Assembly (NCBI RefSeq): GCF_943734655.1
Contig: NC_071354.1
Span: 31,214,847 to 31,278,846, forward strand
Origin: Sabethes cyaneus
Lineage: Eukaryota; Arthropoda; Insecta; Diptera; Culicidae
Direction: 5' to 3'
Length of the DNA: 64,000 bases
Below are positions 11,300 to 22,901 of the stretch, one piece after another. Position 1 is the first letter of the stretch. The number at the start of each line of letters is the position of its first letter. Under the pieces are notes generated by a model. It saw only the letters and a program-made list of their open reading frames with translations, was not told the origin of the DNA and did no database searches. A program made the position numbers and the translations under genes.

Positions 11300-11380
11300 A
11301 AATTACGTCTCGTTTGTTTTCTCTCTATTACAGGTAAGACTTGGAACTAAATTTTCCCGAAAAACATCCAACGGGTAAGC
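11300..11380 (+). promoter_or_regulatory. Candidate recursive splice (ratchet) site with downstream donor
   Basis: A pyrimidine-rich tract (about 11309-11328) leads to TATTACAG at 11326-11333, directly followed by GTAAGA at 11334-11339. An acceptor abutting a donor is the form of zero-length exon that splits very long introns in flies. A CTGAAT at about 11290 could serve as a branch point. A second donor-like sequence, CGG|GTAAGC, begins at 11375. It would define a 41-nt recursive-splice exon, and 41 nt would break the frame if retained. The strand agrees with the Gprk1 exons at 52.7-53.6 kb. Function is inferred; transcription of this intron is not shown by the sequence. Confidence 0.5.
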
Positions 11381-11868
11381 GCACACTCCAATGTGAAAAA
11401 TTTCCAACCTAGAGTCATTAGTAGCTCGCTCAGTCCCGCTCGAGGATGCACGGATAGTAGCAAGCAGAACTCGGCAGAATCCAGCATCTGATTACCTCCT
11501 CTGGGCAAAGCAATGCAGTTCTGCAGAACTGGCCTATTTCGTTGCGTTAATTGCAACAAACTGAGTGGAAAGCCATTGCCAATCACCTAGAGGCGCCTCG
11601 TTCGTTCGGTCCTTCGTTCGTTCGTTCGGTACCGGTGCACGGTGCAGGTTCGATGGATGCTGTGCTATGCTGTTGTGCCGTCGTTTCGTGTCAGTTTTCA
11701 CACCAGGCTTTCCATTCCATTCCATTGGGCTGGCGGCTGTGGCAGCAACATAGACTGTACGTACCTACCAACATATATCCCTACGATGGAGATGCTTGGT
11801 ACGTGTGCAACATCACTTGTCAACCGAGGCAAACCTCGATGAATGGCGGCGAGCGGTTCGGTTTTTTT
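11381..11868. other. Unique sequence with GTTC-type microsatellite
   Basis: A TTCG/GTTC run occupies about 11600-11632. Overlapping open frames of 62-106 codons here have no recognisable domain and read through the microsatellite. I see no splice structure that supports a gene. Confidence 0.45.
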
Positions 11869-12930
11869 TGACGTAGGACTACGTCTTACGGCAAGTTTTG
11901 AGATAGGGGGTCATTCCAAAAAATCGAAAAATGCGAGCGTCACGAAAAATGAAAGGTTTTGAGCGCTAATAGCTCAGCGGTTTTCTGATCGATTTTCAAT
12001 ATTCTTACACCAATCGATCGGAAAATCTTCTAAGAATTGACCCAAATGAAGAAAAGTATGGATTCTTGATGTTGAACTATTGAAAAATTGAAAATAATGA
12101 ACCTATGTTTTACCGGAATTCTCGCTTCGTGATTGGTTGGAAGTTTCTTTAAGATGATCTAAACCTATACCACTTTGATATCTGTGCTTGGGAAGTAAGC
12201 CAAAACAAGTGACGAAGTTTCCTAATTTCAACAAGATTTCTTATCACCGCGGTTAAACCTAGACCATTTTGATGTCCTTGCTTGGGAAGTACGCCAGAAA
12301 GAGTGTTAAAGCTCCCTCGTGCCAACAGATTTCTTACGAACGCGATTAAACCTAGTCCAATTTGATGTCTGTGTTAGGAAAGTATGCCAGAAAAAATGAC
12401 ACAAGTTCGTTGTCCCAACAGATTGCAAATTCTTTACTGCGAGACGATTAAACCTAGGCGAATTTGATATCTGTGTTGGAAAAATGTGCTACAGCTGTAG
12501 TGTTGGGTTACAATACGACTCTGTATGAATACGCATGCTTGCCGTTTCATTAGAAGTGTAGTGAAAAGATGTGCTGTTGATAAAATAGGATTGAATTGGT
12601 AAAATCCCTTCAAAGTGGGGAACCATGGGTAATAAAAACAATCTTTAATTTCAGTAAGGTAGCAGGAAAGCAATAGTTTGTGTTCTTGATTTTGTTAAGA
12701 GGTTTTCAAATGCACAATGTTTTGAGAATTGAACGTATGCAATGTTACTACTTTGATAAATGTTACATACAACGCATGTAGCATGTTTACATGTGGCATA
12801 TAGCATGTATACATGAAGAATCGAATGATTACAAGCATGAATACATGCTACTATCACTACAAAAAGACTTACGTAGTCCTGCGTCACCTATATATGCGGT
12901 CGTGTCTTGTACACAACCCCTCTGATTTTT
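11869..12930 (+). mobile_element. Element with TGACGTAGGACTACGT ends and 94-bp internal tandem repeats (copy A)
   Basis: The left end reads TGACGTAGGACTACGTCTTA at 11869. The right part reads ACTTACGTAGTCCTGCGTCA ending at 12886, which is the inverted form of the left end. Conserved sequence continues to about 12930 (GTACACAACCCCTCTGATTTTT). Inside, a unit of about 94 bp occurs four times, anchored on AAACCTA..CC..TTTGAT at about 12161, 12254, 12348 and 12450. No coding region is seen, so it is probably a non-autonomous DNA element. An inverted copy lies at 21235-21952. Confidence 0.7.
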
Positions 12931-13600
12931 CTGTTTCGCTCTATCGCTCGAGGGTTTTCTGGTTTTTTCAACGTCGATCTTGGTAGCTGCCTGCTGGCGG
13001 TGGATGGAAATGTCGAGTAGGTAAAAAAGGTAAATCAAAGAAAGTGAAAGAGGATGAAAGCCAGAGCCCATCTTCGTTCCGAGTTGGAAATTTCAATTGG
13101 CCGAAGGTTGTTTTCACTACTGTCTTTCGTTCGAAAGTTGAAAGAAGTTGAAATTTCAGCCGACAAGCTGGGTAAATTAGAACAGTATGGTAAGAAACGT
13201 TTGCGACTGCAAAAGATGCCAAATTAGAAAACTTATTCTCGCTCTGTTTGTTCCGTTCCATTGCGTAAATGGACTCTACCCAAAAAATTTGTGAAAACTC
13301 AAATTTGGAATACAAAATATTAGCTTCTCTACAGCAAATCAATGCAGAGGGGTTTGAAGAACCTGACAGTCATCGAGATTTTGACGATGTTGTAAGTTAT
13401 CATCGGCGTAAAACATATATCTACATTTATACATTTGTATTAATATACTGCACCGTTGAAGAACAAAGAAAAAGGATTGGCCCAAAAATGCTGCCTTGTG
13501 GAACTGCTGAGCAGTTAGAAAATTCATGCGACAAGGTGGTACCAACATTGATTTAAAGGGGCCTGTTTTTAAAATAAGATTGACACCATGTGGCTAAAGC
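12931..13600. other. Unassigned sequence
   Basis: Moderately complex sequence with small overlapping frames on both strands (for example 13269-13556 and 13342-12968), none with a recognised domain. I see nothing that supports a gene. Confidence 0.4.
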
Positions 13601-13629
13601 TGCGAAAAAAAAATCAGAATGTCGAAGCT

Positions 13630-14340
13630 TGTTAATTGTTAATTTCAAGTCCGTGTTGATCGGGTATACCTGATGACAGTTACCAATCGCTTCATACAGT
13701 TAGTGGTAAACACCATCCAGTTTGTATTCCCTGAACAGCCAGGCAAAGTATGAAGCTTAGATCCGGAACGGTTGTTTTCCACCAAGTGCCTTTGTCCATT
13801 TTTGAAATACAGAAAACATAACTGACAATCCGTTTGCACTGACCTTATAGATTTTACATAGACTTGCATCTCGCATGTCGAGCAGAAGGCTCAAATTGAT
13901 GTAGTTCATACCGATTGGAAGGCAGTATTTGACCGAATAGACCATCAAATACTTTCATGAAAACTTCCGCGACTTGACGTAATTCCTATTTATCCGCCCC
14001 ATTCTCAAACAAGTTGAGCGTTCCACAAGGCAGCAGTATGGGCCCATTTTTTTTTCTCGCTGTGCTTCAATGACGCAGTTTTGCTTCTGGATGACGATTG
14101 CAAGATGGTGTACGCAGACGATCTGAAATCTTATCTACAATTAAAAATTGCCGTAATCAGCAAAGGCTACTGGATATTCTTGTCAATTGGTGCCGCAAGT
14201 ACTGATTAATCGTTAGTGTTACAAAGATTTCATTTGATTCGAGTCAGATTATGACATTCCATCCCATTGCCTGTCCAATTCATTTCGAATATAACATTGA
14301 TGGTCAAGCACTTGAATTTGAAGTTGTCTGCAACTAGAAT
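13630..14340 (+). pseudogene. Jockey-like LINE reverse transcriptase remnant
   Basis: Pieces of an RT domain follow in the right order in shifting frames. DWKAVFDRIDHQIL at about 13912-13953 is motif A. SVPQGSSMGPFF at about 14010-14050 is the VPQGS..GP motif. MVYADDLKSYLQ at about 14108-14143 is the catalytic YADD box, intact here. NWCRKY then ISFDSSQIMTF follow. Stops and frameshifts separate them, so it is dead. The arrangement matches the jockey clade common in Diptera. Confidence 0.8.
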
Positions 14341-14344
14341 CAGG

Positions 14345-14940
14345 CTCCCGATAAGGTGCCATATTTTCGTGGTAAGAATCGCCCAAATTAAGCATACACT
14401 CCAATCAATTATACCAGATTGCAGTCAAAATAAGCAAAAGTAACATAGTTGCATCTCATTGAGTTACACTGAGCAAGCATGGAAAAAATCATATCAAACA
14501 GCATTCATTTTGAAATCATCGACGAACCTGCTCATCGTATGGTTTCAATCGCACTGGCCATTTCTGTACAAAATTGCACACTCCTACGAACGAAGAAGAA
14601 CCAGCAAAGCAAAGGAAAATATGCGACAGCGTTCGTTGGTGGTTTTGTTCACGCGATGGATCTTTCGTGCGGTGTGTTAATTATACTACGAACGCTAGGC
14701 AAAAGATTCATTTTTGAATGCATTCACTCAATCGCAAAGAATGTTCACAAAACAATCGTTTGAATCTTTCTTGCGCGATCGTTCGAATGTTTCTTGAGCG
14801 TTCATTATTAACCCCTCTATGTGGTCGGCGCGGTGCGGTCAATGAAATAATCGTAATTTTTCATGTTTTCCAATATTGGTTCACCAAATTTAGAAATTTT
14901 CTCTTCATAATCCCTACAGATTGTGACCATATGTCATTCG
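14345..14940. other. Unassigned sequence
   Basis: No gene is recognised. About 14590-14810 is rich in GAACG/CGTTC and GAATC motifs in both orientations, as is 18640-18960; the two may be diverged relatives. Confidence 0.35.
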
Positions 14941-14946
14941 GTTCTG

Positions 14947-16396
14947 GATAGGGTTGGGATAGCGGCCGTACCTGAACCGGGAAAACCGCTAATACCGGCT
15001 GATTTTCCAATATCGAAATACCGGTACCGGCACGGGAGAATACAGGTTGTTTCGGCACCGACCAATAATGCAATTTTTCTAACATTCGCCCACAAAACCG
15101 AAGTGGTTGAACATGAGGAACGAGATTGGCAAAATTGTTGGTAAGGCACCGCCGAGCGTTGGTTATGCGAGTAGAACTAAAGGAAAAATTTGAAAGGACT
15201 GTAGAAGTACAAGGCAGTGGCAACTTGAAGGGGCTCGATTAGTCCCGTATTCCAAAAAAAAATTTGGCTATATGAATTGACTTACTTCGAAACTAGACGT
15301 TTGAAGACAAGTATTTGACTATGCTTATGATACACTGTGTACAGTCTGTCCTACGATGTTAGATTTCGAGAGGAGATTTTGGGTGTCGAACAATTTTGTT
15401 ACAAAGGCTTATTGTCACATGGAGGATTTGAAATGCATTGAATATTCTGTGCAGCTTAAAGTCGAATTTTGAAACCGCTAATTTGATTACGAGCCTGTTA
15501 TCTTATCTACACCGGTACCTTAGTATTATTTACGGACACTGTGCTGTTAACTTTACCTAGAGTTAGTAGAACATTTTCTTTTTCTTCAATTTTTCCATGA
15601 AGTAAGTTCATATAGGCTATCGAAACTATGTATTCTGAAGAGCATCAAATTGTTTTTATAACCAGGGGGTTCCATCTGTACCGGAGGTACAGTGGAGTTT
15701 CGAATTTGGCATGGTTAGATTTTATCATGCCTTGATTTTGGCAACACAAAATATTTCCCTTACAAAAATATGCTTATATATCAATCAGTTTCCGCACACA
15801 TGCTTCAAATGACGCAAAAATGATGTCCTCAGAGTGTTCATGAAAAAAAGTTTGCTGTTATAGAATGTGCAAAAACTGCAAAAACTTACTTGCACCGGAC
15901 AGATAACTCTTGGCGGACTTTTCAAACATAAAACTGTTGCAATCGTTGATTAATAATATTTACTCAATTTCTAACGCATTTACATTCAATTTTATCATAT
16001 AAAAAAGGGTCTCGATTTTGGCACCGTTTCGATTTTGGTTTCGATTGCCCAACATGGGCGACACGCATTTGTTGCCAAATTCGAAATCCCACTTAACGCA
16101 TGAGGAACGCTAACTTTATCTCGGTATATGTTGGAATTCAGGCAATACAAAACGTTATTGTTTTCAGCAAAATTAATCAGTAGAGTAAGATCTTAAGATC
16201 GGTGGACAAAGTTTTATAAGTTTGTCCCCAGGCAACATTATTATTTGCGTGGATTATGCGAGCATGTCCGTTAATCGAGGTTGGTATGTGTATCGAAAGG
16301 TTGAAAACTCTTGGGTACCGGTATTACTGGTATTATTGATGTTTCCAGTACCGAAATACCGGTTTTCGAAAAATACTGTCGGTACTCCCGACCCTA
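14947..16396. mobile_element. GGTACC/CCGGTA-rich element with inverted ends, interrupted
   Basis: The left end TAGGGTTGGGATAGCGG and the right end, read inward as TAGGGTCGGGAGTACCG, are inverted relatives. Both are followed by clustered CCGGTA/TACCGG motifs within about 90 bp. This resembles a hAT-like non-autonomous element, but I find no convincing target duplication. A pogo-like element at 15690-16093 lies inside it. Confidence 0.45.
15690..16093 (+). mobile_element. Pogo-like MITE, flanked by TA
   Basis: The left end CAGTGGAGTTTCGAATTTGG and the right end (inward: AGTGGGATTTCGAATTTGGC) are inverted repeats next to TA on both sides. Several CGATTTTGG copies lie just inside the right end. 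A related copy lies at 60668-60960. There is no coding capacity. Confidence 0.65.
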
Positions 16397-16559
16397 ATCA
16401 GCACTCAGTCCAGGTTTGAACCGCATTGAAAATCTCTTGAAATATGATTTAAAGGCAAAGTTATCTGTTTTGTTTTGCTACATAACTAAAAACCTAGATA
16501 ATTTCATATCTATAATGAGAAATCAGTCGGTTTGTAATCAAAATGACTTAACGGGAAAT

Positions 16560-17420
16560 GAGCAGCTATTAACTTTTCGTCAGAAAGCCCAATTTCGGAA
16601 GCAGTTTTTGGGCCAAAAACAGGAGTTTATTTCTTAAAAATATATTCACTGCATTTTTCTTGCCAATCGGAACATAGTGATATATTTTCATGAACAAAAT
16701 TTTTGTTTCAAACAAAAAACTGCTTTTGAAATTTACAGAATCAACGACCGCTCATTTCACCTTAAACCGAGCTCTTGTATAAAAAGGGTCATCAATTCAC
16801 AAAGGAATATTTGAGAAATTGGTTAAACGGACCGATATGACTACAGTCAATGATTTGTTAAAAAAAAAATAAAAATGTTTCTAGCAAATTTTAGAAATTC
16901 AACAAAAAATCGTTAAAAGCTACATGTTAACGACCATCGGAATAATTCTGGGCCGAATAGCATGTGGCTTAGGTCTGCAGGAAAAATGCAATTAATTTTA
17001 ATTTTAATTTAATTTATTTCACTCATTCTTGTAGAGTAAGGATTATCCTTCTTATTTTCTACAATTGGAATTCATTTAACCACAATTAGGAAAAGCATTT
17101 CAAAAAAAAATTCCCAAAATTAGTAAAAAGTTTTGAAAAATTAAACTCTTGTATCGGAAAGTTGTTTCTATGGTTTGATACAGGCATGCTTAATGATTTT
17201 TGTAAACATGCTAAAAAGCACAAAATCAGGTTGAATTTAAGGAGAAATGATTCGTCATTGATCCTGTAAATTTCAAAAGCTTTTTATTTGAAACAAAAAT
17301 TCGCTGTATTCAGATTGGCAAGAAGAATACAGTGAATACGTTTCTATAAACAGAACCCCGCTTTTGGGCCCAAAAACTGCTTCCAAAATAGGGCTTTCCG
17401 ATGATTTTTAATGACTTTTA
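16560..17420. repeat. Long diverged inverted repeat (fold-back), arms about 200 bp
   Basis: Bases 16560-16760 and the reverse complement of 17210-17420 align over most of their length. Shared blocks include AAGCAGTTTTTGGGCC, CTTGCCAATC, TTTTTGTTTCAAA and TTTTGAAATTTACAG. The spacer is AT-rich without an ORF. The structure fits a fold-back or long-TIR element. Confidence 0.65.
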
Positions 17421-17484
17421 GGATTACTTAGAGAAGTTAATATTTCGAAAAACTACAAGGTATACAGCCCTAAGGGTTGTACGA

Positions 17485-18245
17485 AAGGGTGACGTAGGAC
17501 TATATCAGATCATCAGATCAAAGACTAATGTAAACTGCATTTCTGGCATATGTATGTTTATAAGAATCTGTGAGTGCCATTGTTTAAGTGAATGTTTAAA
17601 AGAGAATAGCGAAATATTCAGATTCAATTCTTCATTGAATGCAATGATGGCTTTCAAAATACGTGGACGGGGGTTCATAAGTACAATGCAGGCAACCTTT
17701 GTGACGCAGAGATCAAAAAATCACTTGTGTGCATCATAAAGGTTGAAATGGTAATGATCACTGTCTTTTGCTCCGAGAAGGTTTTACTAGTTTACTTTCA
17801 CAGCTTACCGCTTGTTACTTAGCAGAAAATATGGCACATACGCAAAAATTTCTGTTTTATTTGTATGAGGGTCCTTATCCTCCTACCACAGGGGTGAGGG
17901 GTCTCAAACCGTCATAAAATAAATAAATTCATGCCTCTAAAAAACCCCACATGCCAAATTTGTTACCATTTGCTTGATTAGTTCTCGAGTTCTGAGGAAA
18001 TTTTTGTTTCCTTTGTATTTGAGCCCCCCCCTTACGCCTTCCTTAAAATTGCTCTCTTACCACCCTATAAAATTGCCTGTCATTTTATCTATCCAACGAC
18101 ATATAAGTTGTTCAGTTTCGTTCAGTTCAGTTTAGTAGTTATTACCATTTGAAATCTTTCATTCAAACGTTATACTTCTATTTTCATGTTCACAAAGTGC
18201 TACCCAGTCCCAGTATAGTAAACAAAGACGTAGTCCTACGTCAAA
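17485..18245. repeat. Segment bounded by GACGTAGGACTA / TAGTCCTACGTC, with a C-rich module
   Basis: GTGACGTAGGACTA at 17490 and GACGTAGTCCTACGTCA near 18228 resemble the ends of the element at 11869. Between them, 17845-18060 holds one unit of the module found in tandem at 35.1 and 45.5 kb (CCACATGCCAAATTTG, TTTGCTTGATTAGTTCTCGA, GAGCCCCCCCC). Confidence 0.5.
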
Positions 18246-18249
18246 AGTT

Positions 18250-19364
18250 AGTCGACCCGATCCCCAATCAATTAACCGTTCCGAGAGTCTACTGTACATC
18301 TAACCGTCACTGATATTCAGCAAAAATCACTTTGAAAATTGTTTTACTTGATGCCATACGTGACCAACATCGTTAACATGATAAAACATGAAATAAAATA
18401 ATTTAATGTTCAGATTGGTCACACAAAGCCCGCACGACCAATTTACATCATTTCATTTTTATTGAGCCTGTTAATAATACCTAAATACATAAAACAAAAA
18501 TGGCAGGATTATTCCGTCAATACCATTACAAAATCTGCTAAAATATAAGTTTCAGTCAGTGCCTTAGTTTAAAAACTACATTGAATATTCCTTGCATAGC
18601 TACGCATTGCGGGGTTTGGGCTTTACCAACCCAACAGCAAACATTCTTTTATTTCGTTCAGTAAGAAGATCGTTGAACGCAATCATTTGGATTCGCAATC
18701 ATGGTTCGCAGATGATTCTTTCCAAAACAATCTTTTGATTCAAACGATTCTAAATGAACCTCGATACAACAGTTCCGATCTTGTTTGAATCATTCGCATT
18801 CTCTCTGCTGTTGGTCGGCAATTCATCGGTGAATTCACTTTGTAGGGTTCTGTTCGAGAGCTTGCATGTGAGCGAGAATGATGGAAAGCAATACTTCGAA
18901 GCAAGTAATATATTCACCAAAAATAATGTGAGTGAATGAATTTTTCCATGCTTGACACTGAGTACCACAGATTCACTCTCAATCAGACGCGAAGCGACGC
19001 ACGCGGATTACAGCTAGTAAACTAATAAATAATGTCATTTTGTTCTACGACGGTTGATTTAACTTTGAAAATAAGCGTTTTCCGAGATAAATGGAAGATT
19101 TCCATTGGAATTTTTTTGGGAAAATGAAAGATTTCGATATTTTCGTTCTATAAACTACCTGAACTACTTGAGAGAACTTGAGAGTTGAGAAAGTAGAAGA
19201 GAGACCAGAGAAAGGAAAAATAGAGGTCTCTTTGATAATGACCACCCTATTCCCCCTTTCAGATATCCAGCAACATGTACAACTGCTATCAGTCCAATTG
19301 CAAGAGAAACGCGCCGCTTTACCCATTTGAACCTTTCTTTCCCCTTGTAAGAGACCATCTCCCT
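18250..19364. other. Unassigned sequence
   Basis: No gene or repeat family is recognised with confidence. Small frames at 18754-18939 (+) and 19326-19045 (-) have no domain. Confidence 0.35.
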
Positions 19365-20230
19365 CTTTTGTCAGCCCCCTGCGTTGATTCTTTTATGCCA
19401 AAATACATGTGTTTGACAAATGACGTTTAATGAAGAACAGTCCAGAAGTTCCGGAGCTATGGCGAAACATACATTTATACTCACGTTCTTCGTCCCCCTA
19501 GTGGTCGATTCCCAGTCAGCTCCCTCTTCTGTCACGTAATTATGCATTGGTTTGCTCTATGAAAATCACTATAATGGAAACTAAACAAAGGTTTTTTTAA
19601 CCATATATTCCTCTTCGGTGGAACCCCATCTTTCCTCAAAGTTATTTGCACAACTGCAATCGGTTTAAATGCAAGAAAAACGGATCCCCTTTTACTTACC
19701 CCCTTGTTGCCCCCCCCCCCCCTTTTGGTAACCTACCAGTGCTGATTCCCTTATGTCAAGTGTGCCTAGTTTGGTGAAGAGCCATCCAGGCGTTTCGGAG
19801 TTAGGGCCTCTCCCCTGTTATGAACTCCCCCCCCCCCCACTTTTGTCAACCCCTTAAGTTCTGAGTCCTTTATGTCAAGGAACATATGTGCCAAGTTTGA
19901 TGAAGAAGTGTTCAGGCGTTTCGGAGTTAGGACCTTCCCCCTGTTACGACCCCCCTCCCTGTTATGAACCCCTTTCTCTGTTGTTAACCTCTTCAATTCT
20001 GATTCCCTTATGTCAAGGAACATGTATGCCAAGCTTGATGAAGAACCGTCCAGGCCTTTCGGAGTTATGGACTCCGCCCCCCCCCTCCCACCTCTTATCA
20101 ACCCCCTAGTGCTGATTCCCTTATATCAAGGAGAATGTGTGCCAAGTTTGGTGGAGATCGGTCGAGACGTTCTGGAGTTATGGTGGAACATACAAACAAA
20201 CTCACGCTCATTTTTATAGATATAGATTCG
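19365..20230 (+). repeat. Tandem C-rich modules, second family
   Basis: About six diverged units of 110-170 bp repeat the order CTGATTCCCTTATGTCAAG, then GTGTGCCAAGTTTGATGAAGA, then CGTTTCGGAGTTA, then a run of C. The array ends in ATTTTTATAGATATAGAT, a 3' end shared with the arrays ending at 36070 and 46170. Confidence 0.7.
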
Positions 20231-20244
20231 GAGCTCATGAACTA

Positions 20245-20621
20245 CCCAGCTAGCATTTTCATATGTATAAAAAAGGTAAAAATCAGCATTACTTACAGAT
20301 ATACATGCTAAAAAAATCGTATTTAATGCGCAAAATTGGCATATCCGTACTATTTTGGAGGCGATATACGTGATTACGAATAATTTTGAGCGTTACGACT
20401 GTATAAGTATTTATATACGATAATATCCGATTAAGCGCGAGTCGCTCCGTACTACTCTACGATTTTGTGCTGAAAATCGTATGTATGTCAGTCATTATCA
20501 TTATATACGACAGAAAATCAACTTGATCCCACTTTATCCAGTTTTAGTTACGATTTCGAGTTTGTTAGGAGATATTTACGATAGTTTTCGGACATTGATG
20601 TACGAGTTGGTGCTAGCTGGG
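20245..20621. mobile_element. MITE with CCCAGCTAGCA inverted ends, TA-flanked
   Basis: TACCCAGCTAGCA at 20243-20255 and TGCTAGCTGGGTA at 20611-20623 are exact inverted repeats, with TA outermost on both sides. The 377-bp interior is non-coding and AT-rich with CGTA-rich patches. Confidence 0.8.
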
Positions 20622-20639
20622 TATACCCTTGTATAAAAA

Positions 20640-21234
20640 CTAAAGAATATAGAGTTGAGAGTTGCAAGTAGAGTGCGGAAAGAAACGAGAAAAGGAAGAA
20701 TAGAGTCTTGGGAATAGAGAACGTCGAACAGAGAAGAGAAACCAGAGAGAGGAGAAAAGAGCGAAGAGGGATAGCTAGATGTTTAATGGTAAATTAAAAG
20801 TTAAAAAAAAGACTACAAACTGGCAACAAAAGAGGGACAAAAATGCAACAAATAGCAGCTAAAAGATAACAGAAAGACAACAAAATGGTAACAAAGAACC
20901 AAAATAACAAGAACGTACCATAAAAAAACAAATAGTAATAGATAACAAAATAATAAAAATATAGCAAAAAGCCGATAACAGAAAAACACAATAAAAGAAA
21001 AAACACAGACAACAAGAAGACAATAAAAAGTAATTAAAAAAAAACTACAAAGGGACTACAAAAAGTCAACAAAAAATTCAACAGAAAGACAACAAAAAAT
21101 ACATAAAGACAACAATTCTAAAATCCAATCTTATGACAGAAAAGCAAAAGGACAGAAAGACAAAGACACCAATACACAGAAACAAAAATCCAAAAAAAAA
21201 CAGAAATATTCAAAACAGAAAATCTGACAGGTAG
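20640..21234. repeat. Low-complexity ACAACAAAAAG stretch
   Basis: Degenerate purine-rich units (ACAACAAAA, GACAACAAAAAG). It is the same kind of sequence as 41.43-41.62 kb and, inverted, 32.37-32.66 kb. Confidence 0.7.
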
Positions 21235-21952
21235 AAAAAAATCAGAGGGGCTGTGTACAAGACACGACCGCATATATAGGTGACGCAGGACTACGTAAGT
21301 CTCTTTGTAGTGATAGTAGCATGTATTCATGCTTGTAATCATTCGATTCTTCATGTATACATGCTATATGCAACATATATGCATGCTACACGCGTTGTAT
21401 GTTACATTTATCAAAGTAGTAACATTGCATACGTTCAATTCTGAAAAGATTTCAGAGTTATTTCTATGTGCATTTGGAAACAATTTAACAAAATCAAGAA
21501 GACAAACTATTGCTATTCCACAAATATCAAATTCGCCTAGGTTTAATCGTCTCGCAGTAAAGAATTTGCGATCTGTTGGGACAACGAACTTGTGTCATTT
21601 TTTTCTGGCACACTTCCCTAACACAGACATCAAATTGGACTAGGTTTAATCGCGTTCGTAAGAAATCTGTTGGCACGAGGGGGCTTTGTTACTCTCTCTG
21701 GCGTACTTCCCAAGCAAGGACATCAAAATGGTCTAGGTTGAACCGCGGTGTTAAGAAATCTTGTTGAAATGAGGAAACTGTCACTTGTTTTGGCTTACTT
21801 CCCAAGCACAGATATCAAATTGGTATAGGTTTAGATCATCGTAAAGAATCTTCCAACCAATCCCGAAGCGAGAATTCTGGTAAAACATAGGTTCATTATA
21901 TTCAATTTGACACCCTATCTCAAAACTTGCCGTAAGACGTAGTCTTACGTCA
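21235..21952 (-). mobile_element. Inverted copy of the TGACGTAGGACTACGT element (copy B)
   Basis: The reverse complement matches 11869-12930 in order: the TGACGTAAGACTACGTCTTA end at 21952, the same 94-bp tandem units, then ACTTACGTAGTCCTGCGTCA and the CCCCTCTGATTTTT tail. It is about 340 bp shorter than copy A, mainly in the interior. Confidence 0.75.
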
Positions 21953-22125
21953 AAAACGAAAAGCAGAAAGTCAAGTCAAAAAAATAAAGTAGAATAAAGG
22001 ACAAAATGGCCAAAAAGACAAAGCAACAAGCGACCGAAAAGGTCAAATGACAAGACAACGAGACGACAAGAAAACAGAACAGAAGAAAAGGCAAAACGAA
22101 GACAAAAGACACGGAGATAGAAGTG

Positions 22126-22570
<445 letters not shown>

Positions 22571-22589
22571 TGGCAAGAAAACCGAATGT

Positions 22590-22899
22590 TTCAGTCAGAA
22601 GTAAGTACAGAAAGATACAAGGACCGAAAGACGGAAAAACAAAGGCAGGTAATCTAAAACGCAGAAAGTTAGAGGTAGAAGTTAAAGTTAAAGGTCACAG
22701 AGAAGAACATAAAAGCAGGTAGACAGACGGCAAGCTAGAGAGATGAAAAAACTAAATGATAGAGACACGAAGTCAGAGAAAAACAGAGAGAGAAAAGTGA
22801 AAAGAAAGACAGAAACATACTGAAAACAATGCGAAAAAATCTAAGAAACCAACACCTTTCTGCGTTTCTACAGAAAGTAGATAGACAGAAAAATAGAAA
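22590..22899. repeat. Degenerate purine-rich GACAGAAA stretch, part 1
   Basis: Units such as AGACAGAAAG and GAAAGACAG in imperfect tandem order; interrupted by the pogo-like element at 22902 and continued from 23908. Confidence 0.7.
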
Positions 22900-22901
22900 T
22901 A

